Source of the DNA: an uncultured beta proteobacterium
GTDB lineage: Bacteria > Pseudomonadota > Gammaproteobacteria > Burkholderiales > SG8-39
NCBI GenBank assembly: GCA_903859155.1
Contig: CAIOLO010000165.1
Location: 1-64,000, forward strand
DNA: 64,000 bases
Direction of reading: 5' to 3'
The notes beneath the pieces are model-generated. The model worked only from the letters and a program-made list of their open reading frames with translations, was not told the origin of the DNA and ran no database searches. Position numbers and translations under genes: made by a program. This document shows positions 17,251 through 25,289 of this stretch, one piece after another (position 1 is the first letter of the stretch; every line of letters begins with the position of its first letter).

Positions 17251-18426
17251 TCAGTCCATGGCATGCCGTGCAAGCAGACTCTTTATGACTGTCGCCCGGT
17301 CGATTAGGTTCAAACCAAAATTGCGCATTTTCGCCGCGGCAACCGAGCGATCTGCGAATAATTCCTTGAGGCCCTTGGTCGCCAGTCGCATCGCAAGTAT
17401 AGCCTCAGCCCGGGACCGTTCGAATTTTCGCAAACGCAGCAGTTCGCCCGGGTCGGCACGCCGCTCGGCAGCACCGCGCAGCAGCACCGCGAGTTCACGG
17501 GCATCGCCGAAACCCAGGTTGACGCCCTGGCCGGACAGCGGATGCACGACGTGGCCGGCATCGCCGATCAATGCCAGACGCTCGCGCACCCGATTGCGCA
17601 CCGACAACCACGCCAACGGGAACGCCGCGGGCGCGGTCAAAAGGGACAATTCACCCAGAGTCCCCCTGCCCGCCAGCGCCACACGCTCGCAAAGCAAGTC
17701 GGCCCCGCACTGCAGCAGTTCGGTCGCATGCTTTTCATCGGTCGACCACACCATGGAAAAGCGCCGGCCCGGCAATGGCAGCCAGGCCAGCACCCCGTCT
17801 TCACGAAACCATTGAAAAGCCGTCCCGAAATGCGGCGACGCACAGGAAAAATTCGCTACGACACCCTTTTGTCCGGCGGGCTCGATACGCGCCTCCATGC
17901 CCGCGGCCATGCGCACCGCGGAGTGCATGCCATCGGCGCCCACCACAAGTTTTGTTCTTATCATCCCGCCGCTCTCGAGATGGATTTCGCAGGCATCCCT
18001 GCCCCAGAGAAATTCCCTCGCCGTCTCCGGGCAAATCAGTTCAATGTCGCGTGCCTCCCGCATCGCCTCCCACAGGGCGCGTTGTACAGCGCCTGACTCG
18101 ACAATGGTGGCGAGACGGTCAACGGCAGTTTGATAGGCCGAAAAGCCCAGGCTTGCAGCACCATCGTCGCCGAAAATGCGCATGTCGCGCACCGCCTCGA
18201 GGCGCTCCGGGTCGAGTTTTTCCCAGACGCCAAGTTCGTCCAGAAACCTCTGGCTGGATGGCGACAAGGCGTAGACCCGTGCGTCCCAATCCGCAACCGC
18301 AGCGACAGGCGGCCTTGCTTCAATGACGGCAATCCGCAGACCGTGGTTCCGCAAGGCGCACGCCAGGCTCGCTCCGGTCAGTCCCGCGCCGACCACCAGC
18401 ACATCACACGTCAGGTTTTTGCTCAT
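17251..18426 (-). CDS. UbiH/UbiF/UbiI-family FAD monooxygenase
   Basis: An FAD-dependent aromatic hydroxylase of ubiquinone synthesis, 391 residues from ATG 18426. It has the dinucleotide-binding motif VLVVGAGLTGASLACALR, the ARVYALSPSSQRFLDELGVW segment, the DG motif (VVGADGMHSAVRMAAG) and the C-terminal FAD ribityl motif LIGDAGHVVHPLSGQGVNLGFGDA. Which ring position it hydroxylates cannot be told. A second member of the family is at 42271-43473, so the two probably divide the reactions. It ends four bases before dsbC. Confidence 0.9.
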   Translation of the reverse strand: MSKNLTCDVLVVGAGLTGASLACALRNHGLRIAVIEARPPVAAVADWDARVYALSPSSQRFLDELGVWEKLDPERLEAVRDMRIFGDDGAASLGFSAYQTAVDRLATIVESGAVQRALWEAMREARDIELICPETAREFLWGRDACEIHLESGGMIRTKLVVGADGMHSAVRMAAGMEARIEPAGQKGVVANFSCASPHFGTAFQWFREDGVLAWLPLPGRRFSMVWSTDEKHATELLQCGADLLCERVALAGRGTLGELSLLTAPAAFPLAWLSVRNRVRERLALIGDAGHVVHPLSGQGVNLGFGDARELAVLLRGAAERRADPGELLRLRKFERSRAEAILAMRLATKGLKELFADRSVAAAKMRNFGLNLIDRATVIKSLLARHAMD

Positions 18427-18566
18427 TTCCAATTACACCACGGCGGACCGAGGCTGAATTGACCGGCCGGTTCCGGTTATTCCGAAAACAGGGACTAATG
18501 GCGCCAAAACGGGCCTCAAGCGTCCTCAAAATCAGAGCTACGGGCAGCCGTAAAGCGGCTATCTCC

Positions 18567-18595
18567 TTGACAATACCGGCCTTGAAAACGACAAT
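18567..18595 (+). promoter_or_regulatory. sigma-70-type promoter of tRNA-CAU
   Basis: TTGACA (18567-18572), a 17-base spacer and GACAAT (18590-18595) lie just upstream of the tRNA, with the expected start about eight bases before the mature 5' end. A GC-rich CGCGACC discriminator follows, as in stringently controlled stable-RNA promoters. Confidence 0.75.
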
Positions 18596-18609
18596 TCGCG
18601 ACCTTGCAT

Positions 18610-18686
18610 GGCGAATTAGCTCAGCCGGTTAGAGCGACGGAATCATAATCCGCAGGTCCCGTGTTCGAATCACGGATTCGCCACCA
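18610..18686 (+). tRNA. tRNA-Met (CAU anticodon), elongator type
   Basis: A 77-base cloverleaf with encoded CCA. Acceptor stem GGCGAAT/ATTCGCC, D-arm GCTC/GAGC, anticodon stem (A)CGGA/TCCG(C) with loop ATCATAA, and T-arm CCGTG/CACGG with TTCGAAT. The anticodon is CAU. The first acceptor pair is a normal G-C, so it is not an initiator. CAU can also belong to tRNA-Ile2, whose C34 becomes lysidine; overall similarity favours elongator Met, but the identity needs comparison. Confidence 0.92.
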
Positions 18687-18693
18687 ACAATAC

Positions 18694-18724
18694 AAAGGGT
18701 TACGTGAAAGCGTAGCCCTTTTCC
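18694..18724 (+). terminator. Intrinsic terminator of the tRNA gene
   Basis: An 11-pair stem (AAAGGGTTACG with CGTAGCCCTTT, one G-T pair) with loop TGAAAG runs into TTTTCC eight bases after the tRNA. Confidence 0.8.
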
Positions 18725-18730
18725 ATAGCG

Positions 18731-18790
18731 GTTTTCGGTCGGGCCGAAAAAGCGCTGCCCGCGGCGCAGCCGCGCTACCCGACCGAAAAC
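18731..18790 (-). terminator. 13-bp inverted repeat with nested hairpin at the end of the OGT-like gene
   Basis: GTTTTCGGTCGGG (18731-18743) and CCCGACCGAAAAC (18778-18790) are perfect complements 34 bases apart. On the minus strand the inner part contains GCGGC/GCCGC followed by GCGCTTTTT. The outer arm overlaps the last codons and stop of the gene at 18775-20964. It probably terminates that gene and may insulate it from the convergent tRNA unit. Confidence 0.6.
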
Positions 18791-20964
18791 GCTTCGGGCG
18801 CCCGGCCCAGGCGGGTCAGATGCCACATTTTTTCAAAAGCCTTCTCCAGATTTTGCGTGTAGCGGTCGGTGTCGAAGAGCGGAACGTTGTGTCGTGTGCT
18901 CGCCAGTCTAGCGCGCAACTCGCCGAGCCAGGCCCGGTCGCTGGCCAGGCGCAGCGCCAGCGCTTCGTATTCCTGCATTGTCGAGACGGCGAGTTCGGGC
19001 ATGCCAGCGGCACATAACATGCTCCCTGCAACACGTCCTGCGAACGCCGACCCCGCACAACTGAGCACCGGGAGCCCTGCCCAAAGGGCATCGCTCGCCG
19101 TGGTGTGGGCGTTGTAGGGAAGCGAGTCGAGAAACAGGTCCGCGAGGCGATGGCGCGCCAGGTGCTGCGCGATGGGCAGCTTTTGCGCGAATATCAGCCG
19201 CTGCGGGTCAACGCCGCGCGCGCGCGCCTGCTTGCGAAGGTTTGACGCGGCTTCCTGATTGTCCTGGAACAGCCATAGCACGCTGGTCGGAATTGCGGCG
19301 AGCAGACGCATCCAGACATCAAAACACGCCGGCGATAACTTGGAAGTGTTATTGAAGCTGCAGAAGACGAACGCCTCGTCGGGCAACCCCGCATCGGCCC
19401 GCGAGGGGGTGCGCGCATCAATCTGCTGACCCGAGTCCCAGGGCATGTAACAGTCAGGAAGACAGACGACTTTTTCAGAATAGTGGCGCTCATATTCCTG
19501 GGGCACGACGAATCTATCCGCGATGATGTAGTCGGCCAGGCTTCCGCCGAGCGTGCCAGGGAAACCGATAAAATTGACCCGCACCGGCGCCGGTCGCCGC
19601 GCTGCTATCGCGGGTCTGGCGCGGGCGGTTATGCCGCTCAGATCGACCACGATGTCGATGTTGCCCTCGCGCAGAACCTGCGCCACTGCGTCGTCGCTCA
19701 AGCGGCTTGCATCAACGAACCGGTCGAAGGAACGCTCAAGCCGGGCGCGCATTGCGCTGCCGTCGCCGGCGACAAGGGAAACGCATGTGGTCTTGAATCG
19801 CGCGCGATTGTGGCGCTCGAACACGCCGGCTATCAGGTAGGCGACGGGATGGGCATTGATGTCCGCCGACACGTAGGCCAGTCGGATCTCCGGGTGCGCA
19901 TAAATCGCGCCATTCCATAATGGCGCCGGATTTGCCGGGAACAGGTCTGCGATGCTCCTTTCGGCGCAACGACGCTGTGCGGCGGGATCGTCGGAAGATG
20001 TCAGAAAGAAAAAAGGTTCGATCACCGACGATCCTTCGGTGACAGCACGGTTGAGTTGTTCCGTTCTTTGACTGAAACCCTCCCAGTTGCAGATTGCCCG
20101 CTCGCTTGCCGCCAGCGCACTGAGCGCGTACCTGTGCCCGGGTTCCAGAGACAGAGTCTTCTCAAAGCAGGCAATCGCCTCGCCGTGGCGCTTCAGTTCC
20201 TTGAAAACAAGGCCCAGGTTGTATGCGGCCTTGGCAAGATCAGGGCGGATCGACAAGGCCATGTGATAGCTCGCCATGGCTTCGTCGTAGCGTCCCATGT
20301 CAGCAAGTGCGGTACCCAGGTTGTCGTGTAGCTCAGGATCGCCTGGGGACAACACCGCCGCAAGACGAAAACTTGCAACCGCTTCCTCATGTCGCATCAG
20401 GCTCTTCAGGGCCTTCCCCAGATTGCTGTGCGCGGAAGAACGCTCCGGACGCAGTTCTGCGGCCCTTCTGAAATTATCGATGGCCTCTTCATGACGACCG
20501 GTTTCATGGAGCAGGCAGCCAAGATTGATGCAGGTGTCATAAAGCGGCGGATTGAGGTCGCGCGCCGGCTGCAGGACGGCTATGGCTTCGCTGTGGCGGG
20601 ATTGCCTTGCAAGTGAAAGGGCAAGCAAGTTTCGCAAGTCCGGAGATTCGGGCGACCTCCCGACCTCCTGCTCCAGCAGCTGCGTCGCTTTCGCGGCATC
20701 GCCGCACTCTAGGTAGCACTGGCCGAGCGGACCGCCGGCACCGCTTTGCGGATCGTGCTCGTACAACCTGAGCAATGGCGCCAGGGCATCCTGGTATCTT
20801 CTCTGCTGGTAGAGACTGGCGCCAAGTACGCCAAGGAAGTCCATGTCACGGGGGTTCGCTTTGAGCCCGGCCCTGGCCAGCGCTTCAGCGGCCTGCCACT
20901 GCCCGCGACCCATTGCCTCGTGCGCCCTGTCGAGGCGATTCTGCTGCTGCGCGTTTGTAGACAT
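18775..20964 (-). CDS. TPR / O-GlcNAc-transferase-like (GT41, SPINDLY family) protein
   Basis: From ATG 20964 this is a 729-residue protein. Residues about 5-310 are TPRs, the later ones well conserved (SSAHSNLGKALKSLMRHEEAVASFRLA; AKAAYNLGLVFKELKRHGEAIACFEK). The C-terminal half is the GT41 catalytic region: IRLAYVSADINAHPVAYL with the catalytic-type His, DIVVDLSGITARARPAI, RVNFIGFPGTLG, FCSFNNTSKLSP, LFLDSLPYNAHTTASDALWAGLPVL. In bacteria such enzymes glycosylate adhesins, flagellins or translation factors. The acceptor here is unknown. It is divergent from the 21236 gene and convergent with a tRNA. Confidence 0.9.
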   Translation of the reverse strand: MSTNAQQQNRLDRAHEAMGRGQWQAAEALARAGLKANPRDMDFLGVLGASLYQQRRYQDALAPLLRLYEHDPQSGAGGPLGQCYLECGDAAKATQLLEQEVGRSPESPDLRNLLALSLARQSRHSEAIAVLQPARDLNPPLYDTCINLGCLLHETGRHEEAIDNFRRAAELRPERSSAHSNLGKALKSLMRHEEAVASFRLAAVLSPGDPELHDNLGTALADMGRYDEAMASYHMALSIRPDLAKAAYNLGLVFKELKRHGEAIACFEKTLSLEPGHRYALSALAASERAICNWEGFSQRTEQLNRAVTEGSSVIEPFFFLTSSDDPAAQRRCAERSIADLFPANPAPLWNGAIYAHPEIRLAYVSADINAHPVAYLIAGVFERHNRARFKTTCVSLVAGDGSAMRARLERSFDRFVDASRLSDDAVAQVLREGNIDIVVDLSGITARARPAIAARRPAPVRVNFIGFPGTLGGSLADYIIADRFVVPQEYERHYSEKVVCLPDCYMPWDSGQQIDARTPSRADAGLPDEAFVFCSFNNTSKLSPACFDVWMRLLAAIPTSVLWLFQDNQEAASNLRKQARARGVDPQRLIFAQKLPIAQHLARHRLADLFLDSLPYNAHTTASDALWAGLPVLSCAGSAFAGRVAGSMLCAAGMPELAVSTMQEYEALALRLASDRAWLGELRARLASTRHNVPLFDTDRYTQNLEKAFEKMWHLTRLGRAPEAFSVG

Positions 20965-21235
20965 CTTCGGAAATCCCACTGAATCGACTGCCGGACTTTT
21001 CACGACAAATGGGCAGAAAGTCACGGCAAAAACAACCTGCACAATGCGGAACACCGTGATACAAGGGGTTCGGCGTCAAGCATTGATTCTGTTATTCTTG
21101 CCGGCGTTTTATAGTTCAAAATTGCGGCGAGACGGAATCTTAGTCCGCGCCGCAAAGGTTTAACCCCATCATTTGCGACCAAATATCTTCAGTGTTAGCA
21201 CGTAAGTATGTACTAACCTCACCGGGTTCTGCGGC

Positions 21236-21559
21236 ATGAATCAATGGCGACTGTACCTCATTGGCGGGATCCTATTGGGCATTGCCTATTGCGCTTCAGC
21301 ACAAATCCGGCCAATCCCGCTCGACACCCAGCGGGGCTGGTTGCGGCATGTGCAGGATTCCGTGATCGCGATCGACGACAAGCAGATGCAGCTTGCCCCT
21401 GGAGCGACAATCCGCAACCAGCAAAACATGATTGTCGTGCCGGTGTCACTCCCCGGTGAAGGCGCGTTGGCGGAATATCAGCTGGACCCCTCCGGGCAGG
21501 TGGCGCGCGCCTGGCTGCTGACCCCCGAAGAGGCGGCGCGCGAAAAACCGCTGCCCTAG
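21236..21559 (+). CDS. Small exported hypothetical protein
   Basis: A 107-residue protein with a clear signal peptide (LYLIGGILLGIAYCASAQ). The mature part, about 85 residues, looks like a small beta-domain: GWLRHVQDSVIAIDDKQMQLAPGATIRNQQNMIVVPVSLPGEGALAEYQLDPSGQVARAWLLTP, written here in pieces: GWLRHVQDSVIAIDDKQMQL, then APGATIRNQQNMIVVPVSLP. I do not recognise a named family. It sits 39 bases upstream of miaB on the same strand and may share its transcript. A partial inverted repeat (GTTAGCAC/GTACTAAC, one mismatch) lies 20-43 bases before its start. Confidence 0.7.
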   Translation: MNQWRLYLIGGILLGIAYCASAQIRPIPLDTQRGWLRHVQDSVIAIDDKQMQLAPGATIRNQQNMIVVPVSLPGEGALAEYQLDPSGQVARAWLLTPEEAAREKPLP

Positions 21560-21598
21560 CCTCCGGGGCCCGGATTGCGAACTATCGCAGCCTGAATC

Positions 21599-22942
21599 AT
21601 GGTCAAAAAAATATACCTGCGTACCTTCGGCTGCCAGATGAACGAGTACGACTCGGACAAGATGACCGACGTGCTGTACGCCGCAGAAGGCTATGTAATG
21701 ACAGACAAGCCCGAGGACGCGGATCTGATCCTGTTCAACACCTGCTCGGTGCGCGAAAAAGCTCAGGAAAAAGTGTTTCACGACCTGGGTCGCGTCCGCC
21801 ACCTCAAGGACGCCAATCCCGGCCTGCTGATCGGCGTGGGGGGATGCGTGGCCAGCCAGGAGGGCGAGGCGATAATCCGGCGAGCACCCTTTGTCGATGT
21901 CGTATTCGGTCCACAAACCCTGCACCGGCTGCCGCAATTGCTGGCAGCGCGGCGCAGTTCCGGCAAGCCCCAGGTGGATATCTCCTTTCCGGAAATCGAG
22001 AAATTCGACCATCTGCCCGCGCCGCGCAACACCGGCCCGAGCGCTTTTGTCTCCATCATGGAAGGCTGCAGCAAATACTGCAGCTTCTGCGTCGTGCCCT
22101 ATACCCGTGGCGAGGAGGTCTCACGACCGCTGGCCGATGTGCTGACCGAGATTGCCGGATTGGCTGCGACCGGAATCAGGGAAGTCACTCTGCTCGGACA
22201 GAATGTCAACGCCTATCGCGACGAGGCCTCCGGCACGACGCAAGTTTGCGACTTCGCATTGTTGCTGGAATACGTCGCCGACATCCCCGGCATCGGCAGG
22301 ATCCGCTACACCACCTCGCATCCGCGGGAATTCACGCCGCGCCTCATCGAAGTGCATGCACGCATCGAGAAGCTCGCCGAACATGTCCATCTTCCGGTGC
22401 AATCGGGATCGGACCGGGTCCTTGCCGCGATGAAACGCGGCTACACCTCGCTTGAATATAAATCCATTGTGCGGCGCTTGCGTGAAGCGCGGCCGGGCAT
22501 TTCGGTGACCACGGATATCATCGTCGGATTCCCCGGGGAAACCGCGGCGGATTTCGAGGCCACATTGCGCCTGATGGACGATGTCGGCTTCGACGCGTCC
22601 TATTCCTTCTTGTACAGCCCGCGGCCCGGAACCCCGGCCGCCGCGCTCACCGACGACACGCCACACCCGGAAAAACTTGAACGCCTGTATCGGCTGCAGG
22701 AAAAGCAGGACTCCATGGAGCTGGTGCACAGCCAACGCCTGATCGGCACGATCCAGACAGTGTTGGTCGAGGCGCCCTCGGCAAAAGACCCCCGGGAACT
22801 TGCCGGACGCACCAGCAGCAATCGGACGGTGAATTTTCCCGGTGATCCCGCTTCGATCGGCACATTCGAGAAAGTACGCATCCAGGAAGTGCGAAAACAC
22901 ACTCTCCGCGGAGAACCGGCGGCGACAGGCACGCCGGCATGA
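21599..22942 (+). CDS. miaB: tRNA-2-methylthio-N6-isopentenyladenosine synthase
   Basis: MiaB adds the methylthio group to isopentenyl-A37 of tRNAs reading U-starting codons. The 447-residue protein has the N-terminal domain with three cluster-binding cysteines ([31 protein letters not shown]). The radical-SAM domain carries [18 protein letters not shown] (CxxxCxxC), and a C-terminal TRAM region follows. All cluster ligands are present and the length is normal. It begins the miaB-phoH-ybeY-corC-lnt series. Confidence 0.97.
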   Translation: MVKKIYLRTFGCQMNEYDSDKMTDVLYAAEGYVMTDKPEDADLILFNTCSVREKAQEKVFHDLGRVRHLKDANPGLLIGVGGCVASQEGEAIIRRAPFVDVVFGPQTLHRLPQLLAARRSSGKPQVDISFPEIEKFDHLPAPRNTGPSAFVSIMEGCSKYCSFCVVPYTRGEEVSRPLADVLTEIAGLAATGIREVTLLGQNVNAYRDEASGTTQVCDFALLLEYVADIPGIGRIRYTTSHPREFTPRLIEVHARIEKLAEHVHLPVQSGSDRVLAAMKRGYTSLEYKSIVRRLREARPGISVTTDIIVGFPGETAADFEATLRLMDDVGFDASYSFLYSPRPGTPAAALTDDTPHPEKLERLYRLQEKQDSMELVHSQRLIGTIQTVLVEAPSAKDPRELAGRTSSNRTVNFPGDPASIGTFEKVRIQEVRKHTLRGEPAATGTPA

Positions 22943-23057
22943 TGTCGACTCGTGCTGATGGCGCCTTCGCCCGAACGGCATTGCGGATTTTGCCGATTTG
23001 CACGGAACGCGCCAAAACTGCGACACTACACACTTCACATCGTTTGATCCCCCATAC

Positions 23058-24002
23058 TTGAAGCTCAAGCCCGTCGAACTGCGTTTCTCGCCGATCGACA
23101 ATCAGCGCCTGGCCAACCTGTGCGGCGTTCTGGACGAAAACCTGAGGCAGATCGAGACCGCCCTGGACGTTTCCATTGCACGGCGCGGCGAACGCTTCAC
23201 CTTGAGCGGAGCGCCTGCCAATACGGCGCGCGCCGCAAGCGCGCTGCGCGATTTCTATGCGGACGCGGCGCGCGAATTGTCGCTTGAAACAATACAACTT
23301 GCCTTGATCGAAGACCCCGGCGAGTCGGCGCAGGCGGATTGCGTCGAACCCTCGCTTGCCACGCGCAAGCTCGATCTCAAAGGCCGCACGCCCAATCAGC
23401 GCGCCTATCTGCGCGATATCCTGGCGCACGACATCACCTTCGCCATAGGACCGGCCGGCACCGGCAAGACCTATCTGGCGGTCGCCTGCGCCGTGGACGC
23501 CCTGGAGCGCGATGCCGTCAAGCGCATCGTGCTGGTTCGGCCCGCGGTGGAGGCCGGAGAACGCCTGGGATTTCTGCCGGGCGACCTGGCGCAGAAGGTG
23601 GATCCTTACCTTCGCCCCCTGTATGACGCGCTCTACGACCTGATGGGATATGACAAGGTGGGCAAGCTGTTCGAGCGCGCGGCCATTGAACTCGCGCCGC
23701 TCGCTTACATGCGCGGGCGCACCCTGAATCATTCCTTCATCATTCTTGACGAGGCGCAAAACACCACGCCCGAACAGATGAAGATGTTTCTTACGCGCAT
23801 CGGCTTTGGCTCCAAGGCTGTCGTCAACGGCGATGTCACCCAGGTCGACCTGCCGCGCGGACACACCAGCGGCCTCACCAATGCCCGCAAGGTGCTCGCC
23901 GGGGTGCGCGGCATCGCGTTCTCGACTTTCACCTCCAAAGACGTGGTGCGGCATCCTCTGGTGCAGCGCATCGTGGACGCGTATGACGGTGAAACGGAAT
24001 GA
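23058..24002 (+). CDS. phoH: PhoH-like (YbeZ) ATPase
   Basis: A PhoH/YbeZ-type P-loop ATPase that acts with YbeY in RNA and ribosome maturation. Walker A is AIGPAGTGKTYLAVA, followed by RPAVEAGERLGFLPGDL and Walker B FIILDEAQNTTPEQMKMFLTR. The N-terminal part (VELRFSPIDNQRLANLCGVL) is the usual one. There is no ATG in a suitable place: I chose TTG 23058, where the homologous N-terminus begins; TTG 22998 is also in frame. Its stop overlaps the ybeY start (ATGA). Confidence 0.93.
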   Translation: MKLKPVELRFSPIDNQRLANLCGVLDENLRQIETALDVSIARRGERFTLSGAPANTARAASALRDFYADAARELSLETIQLALIEDPGESAQADCVEPSLATRKLDLKGRTPNQRAYLRDILAHDITFAIGPAGTGKTYLAVACAVDALERDAVKRIVLVRPAVEAGERLGFLPGDLAQKVDPYLRPLYDALYDLMGYDKVGKLFERAAIELAPLAYMRGRTLNHSFIILDEAQNTTPEQMKMFLTRIGFGSKAVVNGDVTQVDLPRGHTSGLTNARKVLAGVRGIAFSTFTSKDVVRHPLVQRIVDAYDGETE

Positions 24003-24472
24003 CCGCCAGAACGAAAGTCGCCCCGCCCGCGGTCAGCGTGCAGATTGCCACCCGAGCCCGAGGGGTGCCGCGCGGCGCCAATTTTCGTCACTGGGCCCTG
24101 GCCGCACTGGGCGCACGCGCCGAGGTGACGGTCAGGGTGGTGACCACGCCGGAGGCCCGCTTGCTGAACCGTCGCTACCGCGGCAAGGATTACGCCACCA
24201 ACGTGCTTTCGTTTCCCTATGAAACGGGCCGCACGACCTGCGGCGACATCGTTCTTTGCGCCACCGTCGTTGCCCGCGAAGCGCGCGAACAGCGCAAGTC
24301 GCCCGGCGCCCATTACGCACATTTGACGGTGCACGGCATCCTGCATTTGCGCGGTTATGATCACGAATCCCCCGCCGCCGCCCGGGTCATGGAGCGGCAT
24401 GAACGGCGCATACTGCGCGGCTTGGGTTACCCTGACCCGTACCTGCCGACCCCTGCCCGTGAACGAGCCTGA
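23999..24472 (+). CDS. ybeY: Endoribonuclease YbeY (16S rRNA 3'-end maturation)
   Basis: A 157-residue zinc metalloprotein. The family signature HGILHLRGYDHES, with the three zinc histidines, is intact. NRRYRGKDYATNVLSFPY and CGDIVLCATVVAREA also match. YbeY takes part in 16S rRNA maturation and ribosome quality control. It is overlapped by phoH upstream and by the GTG start of corC downstream, so all three are translationally linked. Confidence 0.95.
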   Translation: MTARTKVAPPAVSVQIATRARGVPRGANFRHWALAALGARAEVTVRVVTTPEARLLNRRYRGKDYATNVLSFPYETGRTTCGDIVLCATVVAREAREQRKSPGAHYAHLTVHGILHLRGYDHESPAAARVMERHERRILRGLGYPDPYLPTPARERA

Positions 24473-25289
24473 AAAACATTCATTGCTGGAACGTCTCTCC
24501 GCCTTGCTGATGCGCGAGCCCCAGGACCGCACGCAACTGCTGGAGTTGCTGCGCTCGGCCCACGCGCGCAACCTGCTGGACGCGGATGCTCTTTCAATGA
24601 CCGAAGGCGTGATGCAGGTCTCGGAAATGCGGGTGCGCGACATCATGGTGCCGCGCGCGCAAATGGATGTCATCGACGTCGCCGAGACCCCGGACAAGTT
24701 CATCCCGTTTGTGATCGCCACCGCGCATTCGCGCTTTCCGGTGGTCGACAAGAATCGCGACAACGTGATCGGCATCCTGCTGGCCAAAGACTTGTTGCGC
24801 TATTACGCCGGTGAGGAGGATTTCAGCGTGCGCGAAATGCTGCGCCCCGCGGTGTTCGTGCCGGAATCCAAACCGCTCAATGTGCTGCTGCGGGATTTTC
24901 GCGCCAACCGCAATCACATGGCGATCGTGGTGGATGAGTACGGCGGCGTCGCAGGCCTGATATCGATCGAGGATGTCCTCGAGCAGATCGTGGGCGATAT
25001 CGAAGACGAATACGACTTCGACGATGCCGCGGACAACATCGTGCTCGAGATCGGCGGGCAATATCGCGTCAAGGCGCAGACGGAGATCGAGGATTTCAAC
25101 GACGCGTTTGACACCTCGTTCGCCACCCATGATTTCGATACCGTCGGCGGGCTGCTGATCGACCGCTTCGGCCGGCTGCCCAAACGCGGCGAATCGGTCA
25201 CCCTCGAGGGTTTGCGCATTTCGGTGCTCCGCGCCGACAGCAGAAGGCTGCATCTGTTGTCGGTGCAGAAACTGCCCGGTCGCAATTGA
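24459..25289 (+). CDS. corC: CorC/HlyC-type CBS-domain transporter-associated protein
   Basis: A 276-residue cytoplasmic protein beginning at GTG 24459 (VNEPEKHSLLERL), 14 bases inside ybeY. A CBS pair (about 45-165: MVPRAQMDVIDV, SRFPVVDKNRDNVIGILLAKDLL, MAIVVDEYGGVAGLISIEDVLEQIVGDIEDE) is followed by the CorC/HlyC domain (YRVKAQTEIEDFNDAF, FDTVGGLLIDRFGRLPKRGE). The family is linked to magnesium and cobalt efflux. No membrane segments are present. It precedes lnt, as in many proteobacteria. Confidence 0.92.
   Translation: MNEPEKHSLLERLSALLMREPQDRTQLLELLRSAHARNLLDADALSMTEGVMQVSEMRVRDIMVPRAQMDVIDVAETPDKFIPFVIATAHSRFPVVDKNRDNVIGILLAKDLLRYYAGEEDFSVREMLRPAVFVPESKPLNVLLRDFRANRNHMAIVVDEYGGVAGLISIEDVLEQIVGDIEDEYDFDDAADNIVLEIGGQYRVKAQTEIEDFNDAFDTSFATHDFDTVGGLLIDRFGRLPKRGESVTLEGLRISVLRADSRRLHLLSVQKLPGRN

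Noticed and set aside
18731-18790. Inverted repeat as an IS end or attachment site
   Set aside because: There is no second copy, target duplication or transposase or integrase nearby. A gene-end hairpin explains it better.
22121-23954. Long overlapping minus-strand frames
   Set aside because: Shadows of miaB and phoH; no ribosome site and no recognisable domain.
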